Of a DNA stretch of 64,000 bases, positions 47,501 through 55,537 are shown piece after piece; the stretch's first letter is position 1, and the number at the start of each line of letters is the position of its first letter. Position numbers and translations under genes: made by a program. A model generated the notes under the pieces. It ran no database searches. It was given only the letters and a program-made list of their open reading frames with translations, and was not told the origin of the DNA. The DNA is from a bacterium (GTDB lineage: Bacteria > UBP6 > UBA1177): assembly GCA_016290135.1 (NCBI GenBank), contig JAEESW010000005.1, positions 41,466-105,465 on the forward strand, given 5' to 3'.

Positions 47501-47848
47501 AACGGTTTCGACGGCGGAAGACGCGCAGTCATGAAGTTCACAGGGCTTTCAGGCAACGAACAGGCTGCTCTGGATCACGTCAAAAAGCTCGGTAAATTCA
47601 GAAAGTCACATCCTGCCTTGAGATACGGAAAACGTGAAAACTGCTCGAGTTCCGACAATGCTTGGGTCTACAAACTCACCTACGAAGGCAAAACCGTAAT
47701 CGTCGGCATAAACAAAGGAGGCTCGGCATACAACGCGACATGCAGCGGAGTCAGCGGCTCGTTCACTTCCTACGACGGCTCGAACGTCAATGTTTCAAAC
47801 GGCAGCGTAACAGTTCCGGCACAGGGAAGTTTAGTAATCGGAAACTAG
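44543..47848 (+). CDS. Lipoprotein: EGF-like repeats fused to a GH13 alpha-amylase
   Basis: 1101 residues from ATG 44543, with GGAGGT four bases upstream; a GTG 12 bases earlier lies within the ribosome site. Lipobox AVAC (C18). Residues about 25-340 hold five to six Cys-rich EGF-like units, for example CDGETCSGHGVCDDASG and CSLECGDNSYCDIDG. A starch-binding-like beta region (about 345-600) follows, then the GH13 barrel (about 600-1040): IPDFVVNH, the nucleophile Asp in GFRADALKH (about 819), the acid Glu in VGESLGG (about 861) and FFGNHDQDR (about 940). A small beta domain ends the protein. It would break down alpha-glucans at the cell surface. EGF-like repeats joined to an amylase are unusual. 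First gene of an operon with pyrF. Confidence 0.92.
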   Translation: MKKLSLILVFIMIFAVACSKSKKSSPCDGETCSGHGVCDDASGRAVCMCDDGYVPSGMLECVPSDPADDSCAGIECDEWEYCANGTCHVKSGRCSENSDCQSNKCNMETHTCEYTGPCEGVTCNNHGECKEGSGYGSGYDSGSSYQSGGIYCDCEDGYRPENVGETPTCVNENCSLECGDNSYCDIDGSGNEYCKCIDGFNKDENGDCVEGPKPETCDLDCGFGSCVNEGGNKQCSCPEGYLNENGDKTKACIENKCRNVTCEEWEECSQADGDCIVVYPNCNNDDDCHSGEVCDLADHECVEDKCESVSCGNGGVCTVEGGNAVCNCPHGFYDSNATCTAITSQIPGWVGVQWPFTIDRNQGDTESDMVYGRIYVEGITGCPLSSHPQQSSWKAQLGYKKGSGSAEYPVIAGSWTWIDANFNSGYDCADGNQNHEYMIPFPTDKAGSFIYIFRFSLDNGATWWYGDKGIGPDNNNQPGPRFIESATNYPGKANIEAIPETLLTLDSHEKTADSYTFTLSYHGSAAIDFAASTITLNGVKTTDYTYDEATKTFTVSQTGLEPNKYSWLFRLVDENGEKIEPFFVPLWIGAGVDFADFGWRDAFVYQIMTDRFLNGKTGNDVPASEFPHVTEDLEKWKGGDFAGIIKKIDDNYFSDMGVNAIWISTPVLNPHYESKGGTSSSQNNVYFTSYHAYHPLATGYSFDNDYGFDNEGVDDAFGTVAELRELVEKAHKKGIRVIPDFVVNHVYIDAPLYQQHKNDGWFYSENSCADQGWADHVIKNCWFTPYMPDFNYNNAEARKAVINHALWLIENFNLDGFRADALKHIDDIFVKELRQAIKAKIETTVENHDLPDEAEIFYMVGESLGGEWPRYHTRPDMVQGQVNEQFYYKAKDIILHGSSYSSLAYEITEAWDKAYLTSKPAQGGSGGFPGAVMGNFFGNHDQDRALTECNGNYTLLKHAQTFLLTSPINIPMLYQGDDIGMTGRAENGFDGGRRAVMKFTGLSGNEQAALDHVKKLGKFRKSHPALRYGKRENCSSSDNAWVYKLTYEGKTVIVGINKGGSAYNATCSGVSGSFTSYDGSNVNVSNGSVTVPAQGSLVIGN

Positions 47849-47861
47849 TTTTGAGGAAAAA

Positions 47862-48557
47862 ATGAGATCGAAAATTTTTGTAGCGCTCGATGTCGAGACC
47901 AAAGCGAAAGCCCTTGAAATAGTAGGTGATCTTAAAGGTTTAGGAGCGTGCTTCAAAATCGGCAAGCAGCTTTTCACTTCGACAGGCCCTGAACTTGTCC
48001 GCGAGATCGTCGGCATGGGCGAAGATGTTTTTTTAGACCTCAAATACCACGACATTCCGAACACCGTCGCAAAGGCAGGTGTTGCGGCGGCAGAGCTAGG
48101 AGTCAAGATATTCAACGTCCACGCTTCGGGCGGAAGAAAAATGATGGAAGCGGTCAGAGAAGAAATGAACAAGCTCAAAGACCCGCCTCTCGTGCTTGCC
48201 GTCACGATTCTGACAAGCCTCGGTGAAGAGGACATCCGCGAAGTCGGCTTTGACCGCACGATACCGGAGCAGATAGCGCGCCTTGCAAAACTGGCGAAGG
48301 ATTCGGGAATGGACGGAGTTGTCGCAAGTCCGCTTGAAATCGAACTTATCAGGGAAACCTGCGGGCCTGATTTCAAGATCCTCACCCCAGGGATCCGCCC
48401 CGCTTTTGCCGCCGTCAACGACCAGAAGCGCATCGCGACTCCGGCGGAAGCTCTCCGCAAAGGTGCAGATTATCTCGTTATCGGCCGCCCGATCACCGCT
48501 GCGGAAGACCGCAGAGAGGCATTCCTCAAAATTTTGGAAGAGTGCAGAAACGCCTGA
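47862..48557 (+). CDS. pyrF: Orotidine-5'-phosphate decarboxylase
   Basis: 231 residues. The catalytic pattern D59-x-K61-x-x-D64 is present in FLDLKYHDIPNTV, with FVALDVETK at the start, GVVASPLEIE and the phosphate loop ILTPGIRPAF plus YLVIGRPIT near the end. It makes UMP in the last step of pyrimidine synthesis. It starts 13 bases after the amylase stop, preceded by GAGGA, so a housekeeping enzyme is transcribed behind a surface amylase. It belongs to the short, class I PyrF form. Confidence 0.96.
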   Translation: MRSKIFVALDVETKAKALEIVGDLKGLGACFKIGKQLFTSTGPELVREIVGMGEDVFLDLKYHDIPNTVAKAGVAAAELGVKIFNVHASGGRKMMEAVREEMNKLKDPPLVLAVTILTSLGEEDIREVGFDRTIPEQIARLAKLAKDSGMDGVVASPLEIELIRETCGPDFKILTPGIRPAFAAVNDQKRIATPAEALRKGADYLVIGRPITAAEDRREAFLKILEECRNA

Positions 48558-48579
48558 AACTGACTGCCGGAGGTAAAAA

Positions 48580-49041
48580 ATGAAAACTTTTCTCTTCTCT
48601 GCTTTTATGCTTCTTTTATGTCTGACCGAAGTTTCGTGCGGCGGCGCTGAAAGCTACAAGACTCCGTTAGTCTATCCTTCCGATGTAGTGCAGAGCGAGT
48701 GCAGGCAGGAAGGAGATGCCGAAGAAAGCTATGATGTGTCGGTATCCGGCAAAGACATAATCGTCCGCCATCATAACATCCAGGCGCCGAAAAACACGAC
48801 GATGGGGATAGTTGACCGCGAAGGCAACTATTCATACGAGAACAAGTACAACTACTTCTATCTTGAGGCCGGAGAACGCTTCATCTCGTTCCAGGAGGCT
48901 TTCCGCTACTCCTCTTCCGAAGAGACATGCTACTACGATCTGGCAACAAGAGTGACCCACATCAGCGGCGGGATATACGATTTTATGATCTTCAACGATA
49001 AAAACGAACTCGTCTACTCAAAAGAGGTGCGCATAAGATGA
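48580..49041 (+). CDS. Hypothetical lipoprotein
   Basis: 153 residues, ATG 48580 with GGAGG six bases upstream. Lipobox EVSC (C20). The mature part is beta-rich with four Cys in total and the segment GKDIIVRHHNIQAP; no family is recognised. It overlaps the lysC start by four bases (ATGA), so its translation is coupled to that gene. Two conserved Cys (SECRQ and EETCYY) may pair. Confidence 0.7.
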   Translation: MKTFLFSAFMLLLCLTEVSCGGAESYKTPLVYPSDVVQSECRQEGDAEESYDVSVSGKDIIVRHHNIQAPKNTTMGIVDREGNYSYENKYNYFYLEAGERFISFQEAFRYSSSEETCYYDLATRVTHISGGIYDFMIFNDKNELVYSKEVRIR

Positions 49042-50261
49042 AAGAGAGCAAGATCATCGTGCTGAAATTCGGCGGTTCCTCGCTCAAAGACAACGACTGC
49101 ATAAAAAAAGTCATCGACATAATCACAAGCCGCATAAACAGCGGTTACAAGACTGTCGTCGTTGTTTCGGCGAGGGGAAAAACAACGGAGTCTCTGCTCA
49201 AATCGGCGGCGGAATTCGCACCTGACGGAAATCCGCGTGAAGTCGACATGCTTCTCACAGCAGGAGAAAGAGCAAGTGCGGCGATAGTTGCAATGGCCCT
49301 GGCTTCAAAAGGATTTCCATCCATCTCGCTCACCGGTTCGCAGGCAGGGATAATCACCGACGACCACCACACTAACGCACGGATCATCGAGATCCGCCCG
49401 AGCCGTGTCCTGAATTCGCTTTCGGAAGGAAAGACCGTTGTCGTATGCGGGTTTCAGGGCGTCAGCTTCAAAAAGGAGATAACCACTTTGGGGCGCGGCG
49501 GCTCCGACACCACCGCAGTTGCCTTGGCTGCAGCTCTCGATGCGGAAAGATGCGAGATATTCAGTGATATCGACGGCGTTTACGATGCGGATCCGTCGAT
49601 CCTTCCTTACGCTGAAAAACTCGACTCCCTGACCTACCCCGAAATGCAGGAACTTTCAGAGGCAGGGGCAAAAGTCCTTCACTCGAGGGCTGTCGAATTT
49701 GCAAAAGCGCACAACATCGCAATTTACTGCAAAAGCACTTTCGAGCCGGAAAATCCGGGAACTGTCATCCACGGTTTCGAAAACAGGGGAAAAATCAGGA
49801 AGACCGCCGTCGCCTACGAAAAAAACGTTCTGCTCTTCCACACTTACGAGCCTGAATCGGAGAATCTCTCCACAATAGCAAACGTCCTTTCCTTCTGCGA
49901 TGAAAAAAATATCTCCGTAAAGCAGATCTCTTTCCACCGCGGCTACAAAAACAGCATGACAGGAAGTTTCATCATCTCGAAGAAGGAAAACTATTCCATA
50001 GATTCTTTTCTATCTGAGATAAAGGCGAAATTCAGCAGTTCAGTCGAAGTTTTCGACGGCCTTTCGACTGTCTCGATAATCGGAGACGGGATCACCGACA
50101 AACCCGACATCCTGCTTGAGATAACCTCGCTTTTCAGAAAAAACGACATCCGCATAGCGGGATTCCACACAAGTTCATTCAGGATAAGCCTTCTTGTGCA
50201 GACCGATCTTTTTGAAAAGGCACTTGCTCTTCTGCACAAATATTCAAAAGAAAGCGATTGA
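49038..50261 (+). CDS. lysC: Aspartate kinase
   Basis: 407 residues. Kinase motifs: VLKFGGSSL (residues 8-16), TAGERASAAI (about 74-83), FQGVSFKKEITTLGRGGSDT (about 142-161) and SDIDGVYDADP (about 174-184). The last about 145 residues hold two ACT domains that bind lysine or threonine (VAYEKNVLLFHTY and VSIIGDGITDKP). It phosphorylates aspartate in the first step to lysine, threonine and methionine. ATG overlaps the lipoprotein stop. Last gene of the amylase-pyrF-lipoprotein-lysC operon. It is not fused to homoserine dehydrogenase. Confidence 0.95.
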   Translation: MKESKIIVLKFGGSSLKDNDCIKKVIDIITSRINSGYKTVVVVSARGKTTESLLKSAAEFAPDGNPREVDMLLTAGERASAAIVAMALASKGFPSISLTGSQAGIITDDHHTNARIIEIRPSRVLNSLSEGKTVVVCGFQGVSFKKEITTLGRGGSDTTAVALAAALDAERCEIFSDIDGVYDADPSILPYAEKLDSLTYPEMQELSEAGAKVLHSRAVEFAKAHNIAIYCKSTFEPENPGTVIHGFENRGKIRKTAVAYEKNVLLFHTYEPESENLSTIANVLSFCDEKNISVKQISFHRGYKNSMTGSFIISKKENYSIDSFLSEIKAKFSSSVEVFDGLSTVSIIGDGITDKPDILLEITSLFRKNDIRIAGFHTSSFRISLLVQTDLFEKALALLHKYSKESD

Positions 50262-50280
50262 TTCAATCAAGTTATAAAAC

Positions 50281-50298
50281 CGTGATCACGTCATCACG
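50281..50298. repeat. Short octamer array between lysC and the GT-C gene
   Basis: Two eight-base units, CGTGATCA and CGTCATCA, followed by CGG, lie between two convergent genes. The minus-strand TGA stop of the GT-C gene is made from the array itself (CCG-TGA). It matches the form of the arrays at 29896, 39604 and 54153 but is shorter, so alone it would not be called a repeat. Confidence 0.5.
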
Positions 50299-52426
50299 GC
50301 AAGATCTCCGCCTCGACTGAATCAAGCATCAGGCAGGAGTTCCCGCTTTTGGGAACGATCTTGAAAACGTGGTTTCCTTTCGAAAAGCGGTGTCTCACCG
50401 GGAAGACCCGTCTTTCCTGGAACTGCGATCTTGTCTGGAAAGTTCCTGCATCCTCACCGTCAATAAAGAGTGTCGCGTCCGTTCCGCATTTGTCCGCGAC
50501 ATAAAAGAGATCGAATTCATACTCCCCTTCTTCGATTATCGGATGCGTGAAGTCATAGTAGCTTTTTTCGGTCAGCCCGTCGAACCGCATCGCGAAGACC
50601 GCTTCGTTCGAAGCAAAGACCGAAAGTTCCTTCACCGGATAGAATTTTTTGTCCTCCTCTTCGCTCATCGAGAAGTTCACGCCGTAATCAGGCTCTCCGG
50701 TCACAGGCAGACGTTTGTTCTCAAATTCGAAGACCATTTTGCCGCGTGTCGCCTCAAAAAGCGGTGTGACCGAAGTTTTATCCTCAAGTTTCGGGTAGTA
50801 GTCGATGAGATACGCGCCGTCGAACTGCCTTTTATCCATGAAATAGGCTGCAGCAAAGAAGTTTTCTTCGCCGAGATCGAGCAGGATCAGATTTCCCCGG
50901 TCATCATAAGGCGGCCTCTTCATCAGATTCAGAAAAACACTCCCGTAAGCCGCCGGGACGAACACCACGCTGTTTTCGATCCCTTCACGCTCTATCGCCC
51001 GCTCCACTTCCCTGTCGGTCGACCAGAAGGCATCGGAAAAACTGCTGAGAAAAGCGGGCATGATCGTTGTGGCAAGAAAAAGGAATATCGCCGTCGGAAG
51101 CGCTATAATAAACGGTCTGAGCCACTTGCCGGCCGATTCAGCCATCGAGAAGAACGCGAATCCGCTCGGAATGAGGAGAAGAGACGCCACTTCGGAAAAA
51201 TATCTCGGCCCGAAAAGGTTCCCTGAAAGATAGAAAAAGAAGTATCCGACGAAAAATATCAAGAAAAATACTGACATTTCAAGACTTTTCCTGAACGAAT
51301 AGAAAAACGACGCCATCAGGAACACGAAGATGAGCGGATGCCCCACCAGATTAAAGTTGAGCAGAGTGAGCCTTGCAAAAGAGACCCAGAACGCATACTG
51401 CGGAGTGAGCCCCTCGGCCGGCAGGAAGTCGCCTTCGGTATTGGGGCATCCCTTTCCGAAGCCCATTCTGTGGCAGAATTTATAAGGTTCGCGGATGAAA
51501 AAATAGACATCCTGCGGGAAAAGCATCGGATTTCCCGTATAGAACCAGTTGTAGAACATGAGCAGAAAGCCGATAAAAATGAACGGAAGCGTGAAGAAGA
51601 CCGCACTTCTGAACTTCATTTTTCTCGAGAACATGAGGATAAGCACGCCGATATAGACAAAAAAGGCGTTCTGCGGACGGATAAAAAGCGTCCACGCACT
51701 CGCGAGTCCCGCCAGAATGAGGAAGGACTTTCTGTTTTCCGACACCATCACAAGATAGATAGTGAGCAGCGTGAGCATCAGGTTCAGCGGGTGGGTCATG
51801 TAGGAAGCACCCATAAAAAGGTAGAAAGAGCTGAAAAGAGCAAAGAACATAGCAAAAAACGAAGTACGCGCGTTGAATTGTCTGTCAGCTATTTTTCCCA
51901 GTAAAAACACGGCGATGCCATTGCAAAGCGGAGTGAAGAACTGCGATATCCCGAGCAGTTCAAACGGGGCGATAAGTATCGAGAATCCAGGAAGGAAAAG
52001 TGAGAAAAACCGCCCGTTTATATGAACGTTGAAAGTGTTCTGATAGTATTCGTAAAGTTCACTTTCGGGAAGATGGAACGTCCCGGTCTCGAGAAAAACG
52101 CGCGCCGTCCACAAAAAATGCGACGCATCGATGACATGCGGGATCGAATCAAAGACGAACACCGCGATGAGAGCCGGAAAAAGAAATCCGAGAAAAGGAA
52201 ATATCAGATAGCGTTTTTCAACAATAAAATCAAAGACTTTCAGCGACCTGCCGCATGCGGGCCCTGCAAGAAGGAAAAAAACGGCCGCCGAAACGATAAA
52301 GATCATGTGGAAACGGGGATAGAAAGCGGTGAACACAGTCCAGAACTTTCCGCGCGTCCCCCAGAAAAAAAACATGAGGAGAAAGAGGAGTGCAGGAAAA
52401 ACAGCAAGGATCTTCTTATTTTTCAT
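50294..52426 (-). CDS. GT-C type membrane glycosyltransferase-like protein
   Basis: 710 residues with about 11-12 helices (about 1-440) followed by a soluble part. After the second helix a large extracytoplasmic loop begins with FDSIPHVIDASHFLWTARVF, with the acidic residue expected for lipid-linked sugar transfer in GT-C enzymes such as the PMT/ArnT families. Other marks: FIRPQNAFFVY and FGPRYFSEVASLLLIPS. The C-terminus (about 600-710) looks like a carbohydrate-binding beta-sandwich, ending in FKIVPKSGNSCLMLDSVEAE. It probably attaches sugars to lipids or proteins in the periplasm; donor and acceptor are unknown. Its start overlaps the dnaX stop by four bases, an odd pairing. Confidence 0.75.
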   Translation of the reverse strand: MKNKKILAVFPALLFLLMFFFWGTRGKFWTVFTAFYPRFHMIFIVSAAVFFLLAGPACGRSLKVFDFIVEKRYLIFPFLGFLFPALIAVFVFDSIPHVIDASHFLWTARVFLETGTFHLPESELYEYYQNTFNVHINGRFFSLFLPGFSILIAPFELLGISQFFTPLCNGIAVFLLGKIADRQFNARTSFFAMFFALFSSFYLFMGASYMTHPLNLMLTLLTIYLVMVSENRKSFLILAGLASAWTLFIRPQNAFFVYIGVLILMFSRKMKFRSAVFFTLPFIFIGFLLMFYNWFYTGNPMLFPQDVYFFIREPYKFCHRMGFGKGCPNTEGDFLPAEGLTPQYAFWVSFARLTLLNFNLVGHPLIFVFLMASFFYSFRKSLEMSVFFLIFFVGYFFFYLSGNLFGPRYFSEVASLLLIPSGFAFFSMAESAGKWLRPFIIALPTAIFLFLATTIMPAFLSSFSDAFWSTDREVERAIEREGIENSVVFVPAAYGSVFLNLMKRPPYDDRGNLILLDLGEENFFAAAYFMDKRQFDGAYLIDYYPKLEDKTSVTPLFEATRGKMVFEFENKRLPVTGEPDYGVNFSMSEEEDKKFYPVKELSVFASNEAVFAMRFDGLTEKSYYDFTHPIIEEGEYEFDLFYVADKCGTDATLFIDGEDAGTFQTRSQFQERRVFPVRHRFSKGNHVFKIVPKSGNSCLMLDSVEAEILP

Positions 52427-54075
52427 TCCGCAAAAACACCTTTGATCTCAAACCCCATCTCTACTGCAGCTTTGACGACGCCGCTCTCAGCCATCTCCTT
52501 TTTCCGCCGTTCGATATCCTCCATCCGGCGGAGCTCGTTCTCGGTGAATATCGATGAGTTCCCGCCCTTTTCAAAGCTGACAGAAAGCTTCTTGCGCCCT
52601 TTTGTAAAGCTGTCGAACAATGATGTCAGACGCTTTGAGAACTCATCTCCGTTATCTGAATCGAGAGTCGTATTTATCGTGACCGAGACACTTGCAGCGT
52701 CCTCGCGGTAAGGCAGGCTCATCAGTCTGCCGTATAAAAACATATCGCTTTTTTTGAAAGTTCCGGCGAAATCGCGCCAAAGACCGTCTTCAGAACCGTT
52801 TTCGGAAGTTTCGGCCGCGGCTTTCTCGTTTTTTTCAGGCATTTCAGCCGGTTTTTGAGGGATCTCAGGCTGTTTCGGGGCGGTTTTCACAGGTCCATCA
52901 GTTTTTTTTTCAGCAACCTGCCCGTTCTGGGGCAGCGCCGTGACCGCCGATGAGATATTTTTCGCAAAAGATTTGAAATCGCTCATCGTCGGGAAGGAAC
53001 ACGCCGTGATGACCGCGACTTCAAAAAGCATGAGATCGAAATCGGAACTTTTTATCCCTTCGTATTCACCGTTCCAGAAGCGGAAAAGCCGCGTCCAGTC
53101 AGGTGTCGAAGCAAGCTGAGAGCACTCTTCCATCCATTTTATCTCTTCAGCCGGGGCTTCGATGAAGCTGCCGTCCCCGAGCTCGCTGAAAAGAAGTATC
53201 CCGTGCAGCAGCGAAAGGATGTCGCGCGCCGCCTTTTTTATCGATTTTCCGCTTTTGTAGATCTCTCTCGCAAAAGTTACGGCCGCCGTCGGATCGTGCT
53301 TCGCGATAGATTCGATTATCCCGCGGAGCTGCTCTTTGTCGGAGGCGCCGAGACTCATCGCGATCTCTTTTTCGGTCACCTTTCCGCCGCCGAAAGTGAC
53401 GAGCTGCTCAAGGATAGTCTGGCTGTCGCGCATGCTCCCCTCGCCTTCGCGGGCGATATCGTAGAGCGCATCCTTCTCATATTCGCGATGCTCGGCGTCC
53501 AGGATCTTTGCAAGCTGATTGACCACATCGTCCACCGAAAGACGCTTGAGATCGTATCTCTGGCAGCGGCTGAGAACAGTAGTCGGGATCTTCTGCGGAT
53601 CTGTCGTCGCAAGGATGAAGACACTGTGCGCCGGCGGCTCTTCAAGCGTCTTGAGAAGCGCGTTGAAAGCCGATTTGCTCAGCATGTGGACTTCGTCGAT
53701 GATATAGACTTTGAATTTCGATTTTATCGGTGAATAGGAAATATTCTCCTTGATGTCGCGGACATCGTCGACAGAGTTGTTCGAAGCTCCGTCGATCTCG
53801 ACGACGTCGGGACTCTTTCCTTCAGAGATCTCCATGCAGCACTCGCACTTGTTGCACGGCTCCCCGTCAGGCTGAAGATCGGTGCAGTTGAGAGCCTTTA
53901 CCAGGATCCTCGCCAGAGTCGTCTTGCCAGTCCCTCGGATACCGGTGAAAAGGTAGACAGGCGCTGTTCTTTTATTAAGGATCGCGTATTTTAAAGTCGA
54001 AGTGACATGATCCTGTCCGACGACCTCGTCGAAACGCTGCGGACGCCACTTCCTTGCAACAACCTGATAAGCCAT
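52423..54075 (-). CDS. dnaX: DNA polymerase III subunit gamma/tau
   Basis: 550 residues from ATG 54075, with GGAGG five bases before it. The clamp-loader ATPase: YLFTGIRGTGKTTLA (Walker A at 45-52), the zinc Cys cluster CNKCECC (74-80), YIIDEVHMLS (Walker B), and LSRCQRYDL with the SRC arginine finger. Domain III ends near residue 365. A charged, Pro-rich linker follows (about 385-425), then the tau-specific end. At codons 389-391 (GAA AAA AAA A) there is a run of nine A; a shift of one base backwards gives TGA at once. The gene would then make both tau (550) and a gamma form of about 392 residues. Confidence 0.95.
   Translation of the reverse strand: MAYQVVARKWRPQRFDEVVGQDHVTSTLKYAILNKRTAPVYLFTGIRGTGKTTLARILVKALNCTDLQPDGEPCNKCECCMEISEGKSPDVVEIDGASNNSVDDVRDIKENISYSPIKSKFKVYIIDEVHMLSKSAFNALLKTLEEPPAHSVFILATTDPQKIPTTVLSRCQRYDLKRLSVDDVVNQLAKILDAEHREYEKDALYDIAREGEGSMRDSQTILEQLVTFGGGKVTEKEIAMSLGASDKEQLRGIIESIAKHDPTAAVTFAREIYKSGKSIKKAARDILSLLHGILLFSELGDGSFIEAPAEEIKWMEECSQLASTPDWTRLFRFWNGEYEGIKSSDFDLMLFEVAVITACSFPTMSDFKSFAKNISSAVTALPQNGQVAEKKTDGPVKTAPKQPEIPQKPAEMPEKNEKAAAETSENGSEDGLWRDFAGTFKKSDMFLYGRLMSLPYREDAASVSVTINTTLDSDNGDEFSKRLTSLFDSFTKGRKKLSVSFEKGGNSSIFTENELRRMEDIERRKKEMAESGVVKAAVEMGFEIKGVFAE
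52898..52910 (-). promoter_or_regulatory. A9 slippage site in dnaX with stop in the -1 frame
   Basis: Minus strand: GCTG, nine A (52910-52902), then CTGATGG. In the zero frame this reads A-E-K-K-T-D. If one A is added in the transcript, or the ribosome slips back by one, the reading becomes GAA AAA AAA AAC TGA, ending at 52898. Position, between ATPase part and tau tail, matches the gamma/tau switch in Escherichia coli (A AAA AAG) and the A9 slippage in Thermus thermophilus dnaX. I see no strong downstream stem, which favours transcriptional slippage. Confidence 0.7.
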
Positions 54076-54152
54076 ATTCACCTCCCAAAAGCGCAGAATT
54101 ATACAGATTAAAAAAAAGAATGCAAACCTCTCGGGCGCACAGAATATCTTAT

Positions 54153-54205
54153 CGTAATATCGTAATCACGTGATTACGTAATAACGACGGCGCGCAACGG
54201 AATAA
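54153..54205. repeat. Octamer array between dnaX and the recombinase gene
   Basis: Four exact eight-base units from 54153: CGTAATAT, CGTAATCA, CGTGATTA, CGTAATAA, then CG. The middle forms a perfect palindrome, TAATCACGTGATTA. A further unit-like CGGAATAA lies at 54198. The array is downstream of the recombinase stop (54229) and upstream of the dnaX start. Confidence 0.75.
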
Positions 54206-54228
54206 CAATAGCGGTGAAAAAAACCAGC

Positions 54229-55455
54229 TTAAGCCAGGAATTCCTTTTCGATCACGTTTATAGCTTTTATCTTCTGCTCAGCGCTCGCATGCTGGTAGAT
54301 CTCGTGCACCATGGCCGACCTGTGACCGACAAGTTCCATCACGACATTCATCGGAATACCGTTCGCCGCGCATAGCGAGACAAAACTGTGTCTGAAACTG
54401 TGGAATCCGTAGACTGTGCTTTTTCTTGTAACACCGTCTCTCACTATCATCGTCTCGATCCCCGCTTTCTGAAAAAACGCCTGGACCGTCAGCGAGAGCG
54501 ATGCCGGGTTCGTCATATATTTTTCCGCCATCACGGGCAGGACATAGATCTCATCCTTTTGCAAGAGCGCCTTCAGGCGCAGAAGTTCGCTCCTGAGCCC
54601 ACCCAGAAGCGGGATCTCCACATTTTTTCTGAGTTTTTTCGTTTTGTTCGGAAGCCTCGAAATGACGGAGTTCTCAAAATCGATCTCGTCCCACTTCAAA
54701 GTCGCCGCATCTCCGAGCCTGAGCCCGGTATAAAGCCCGATCATGCAGAGAGTGCGCATCTCGCCCTCCGCGATCCTGAAAATCGCATCGATCTGGCTTT
54801 TCGAGAAAGGACGTTTCGAAATATGCCCCTCCGTCATCTTGTCGACCTGATGCCACACGTTTTTCCGAAGTCCGGCCTCTTCGGCCAAAGCGGAAAAAAT
54901 CGTTCTGAATTTCGTGATCCTTTCGTTGTAGGTCCGCTCCGTGATCCCCTTCTCCCACTCAGAATAGAGATACTTTTCGGCCATAGCCCGCGTTATATCG
55001 CTCAGATACTTCGCCTCAGGATAGTTTTTGCGGATGAACTCAGTGAATTTCTCCCACAGACTCTGATAGACAACGTAACTCCTCTTCGAAATGCTCCGTT
55101 TCCGCGGTTTTTTGCTGAAAAGTCCGAATGTCTCCTCAAGCGTGACATTCTTCACGATGATACTGTTTAATTCCTCGATCGAACGTTTCAGCGCCTCATC
55201 TCTCTCTTCAGGTGACATCAATCCCAACATCTTGATCGCTTTTTCGAGATAGAAGTAATAATTCAGATTCAATTTCAGTTCCATGCACCTTTCTTCAGCT
55301 CTTTTGGCAGCGTCTTTCAGATTACTCATCCTCGTAGATTCAACGATACGTTTTCCATTTAGCATAATTTGGAAATAGTAATTCCTGCTGCCGGTTTTCT
55401 TGAACAACCGTACCACGTTTTCATTCTCCTTCTGATTCAAATTCAAGTATGTCAT
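54229..55455 (-). CDS. Tyrosine recombinase (phage-integrase family)
   Basis: 408 residues. The catalytic set is complete: R246 in YTGLRLGDA, the pair H352 and R355 in HSFRHSFV, H378 in VGHRSAM and the nucleophile Y387 in HEIYQHA; a Lys is expected in the beta-hairpin around 271-277 (KTKKLRK). An arm-binding-like N-terminal domain (about 1-100) and a core-binding domain (about 105-200) precede the catalytic part. It is longer than XerC/XerD and more like integrases of mobile elements. The upstream DNA has no ribosome site of note. It faces away from the Cys-rich gene, and its start codon touches an 18-bp motif found again near 63.74 kb. No excisionase or other phage gene is near. Confidence 0.93.
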   Translation of the reverse strand: MTYLNLNQKENENVVRLFKKTGSRNYYFQIMLNGKRIVESTRMSNLKDAAKRAEERCMELKLNLNYYFYLEKAIKMLGLMSPEERDEALKRSIEELNSIIVKNVTLEETFGLFSKKPRKRSISKRSYVVYQSLWEKFTEFIRKNYPEAKYLSDITRAMAEKYLYSEWEKGITERTYNERITKFRTIFSALAEEAGLRKNVWHQVDKMTEGHISKRPFSKSQIDAIFRIAEGEMRTLCMIGLYTGLRLGDAATLKWDEIDFENSVISRLPNKTKKLRKNVEIPLLGGLRSELLRLKALLQKDEIYVLPVMAEKYMTNPASLSLTVQAFFQKAGIETMIVRDGVTRKSTVYGFHSFRHSFVSLCAANGIPMNVVMELVGHRSAMVHEIYQHASAEQKIKAINVIEKEFLA

Positions 55456-55472
55456 TGCACCAAATCTTACAC
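55455..55472 (-). promoter_or_regulatory. Candidate recombinase-binding motif at the integrase start
   Basis: Minus strand GTGTAA-GATT-TGGTGCAA ends at the first base of the recombinase start codon. The hexamers GTGTAA and GTGCAA stand 12 bases apart, in direct order. The same arrangement, GTGTAA-AAAC-TGGTGCAA, is at 63735-63752 on the plus strand, 15 of 18 bases identical. It may be an arm or core site for the recombinase or an operator for its gene. Confidence 0.35.
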
Positions 55473-55537
55473 CACAAAAGAAATTATCTCCCTATTCTAA
55501 TGGACAAAAGAACAAAAATCAAAATATTTTTAGCAGA

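Noticed and set aside
54229..55455. Chromosome-dimer resolvase XerC/XerD
   Set aside because: The protein is about 100 residues longer, with an arm-binding-like N-terminal domain, and lies next to repeated cassettes; no dif-like site was noticed.
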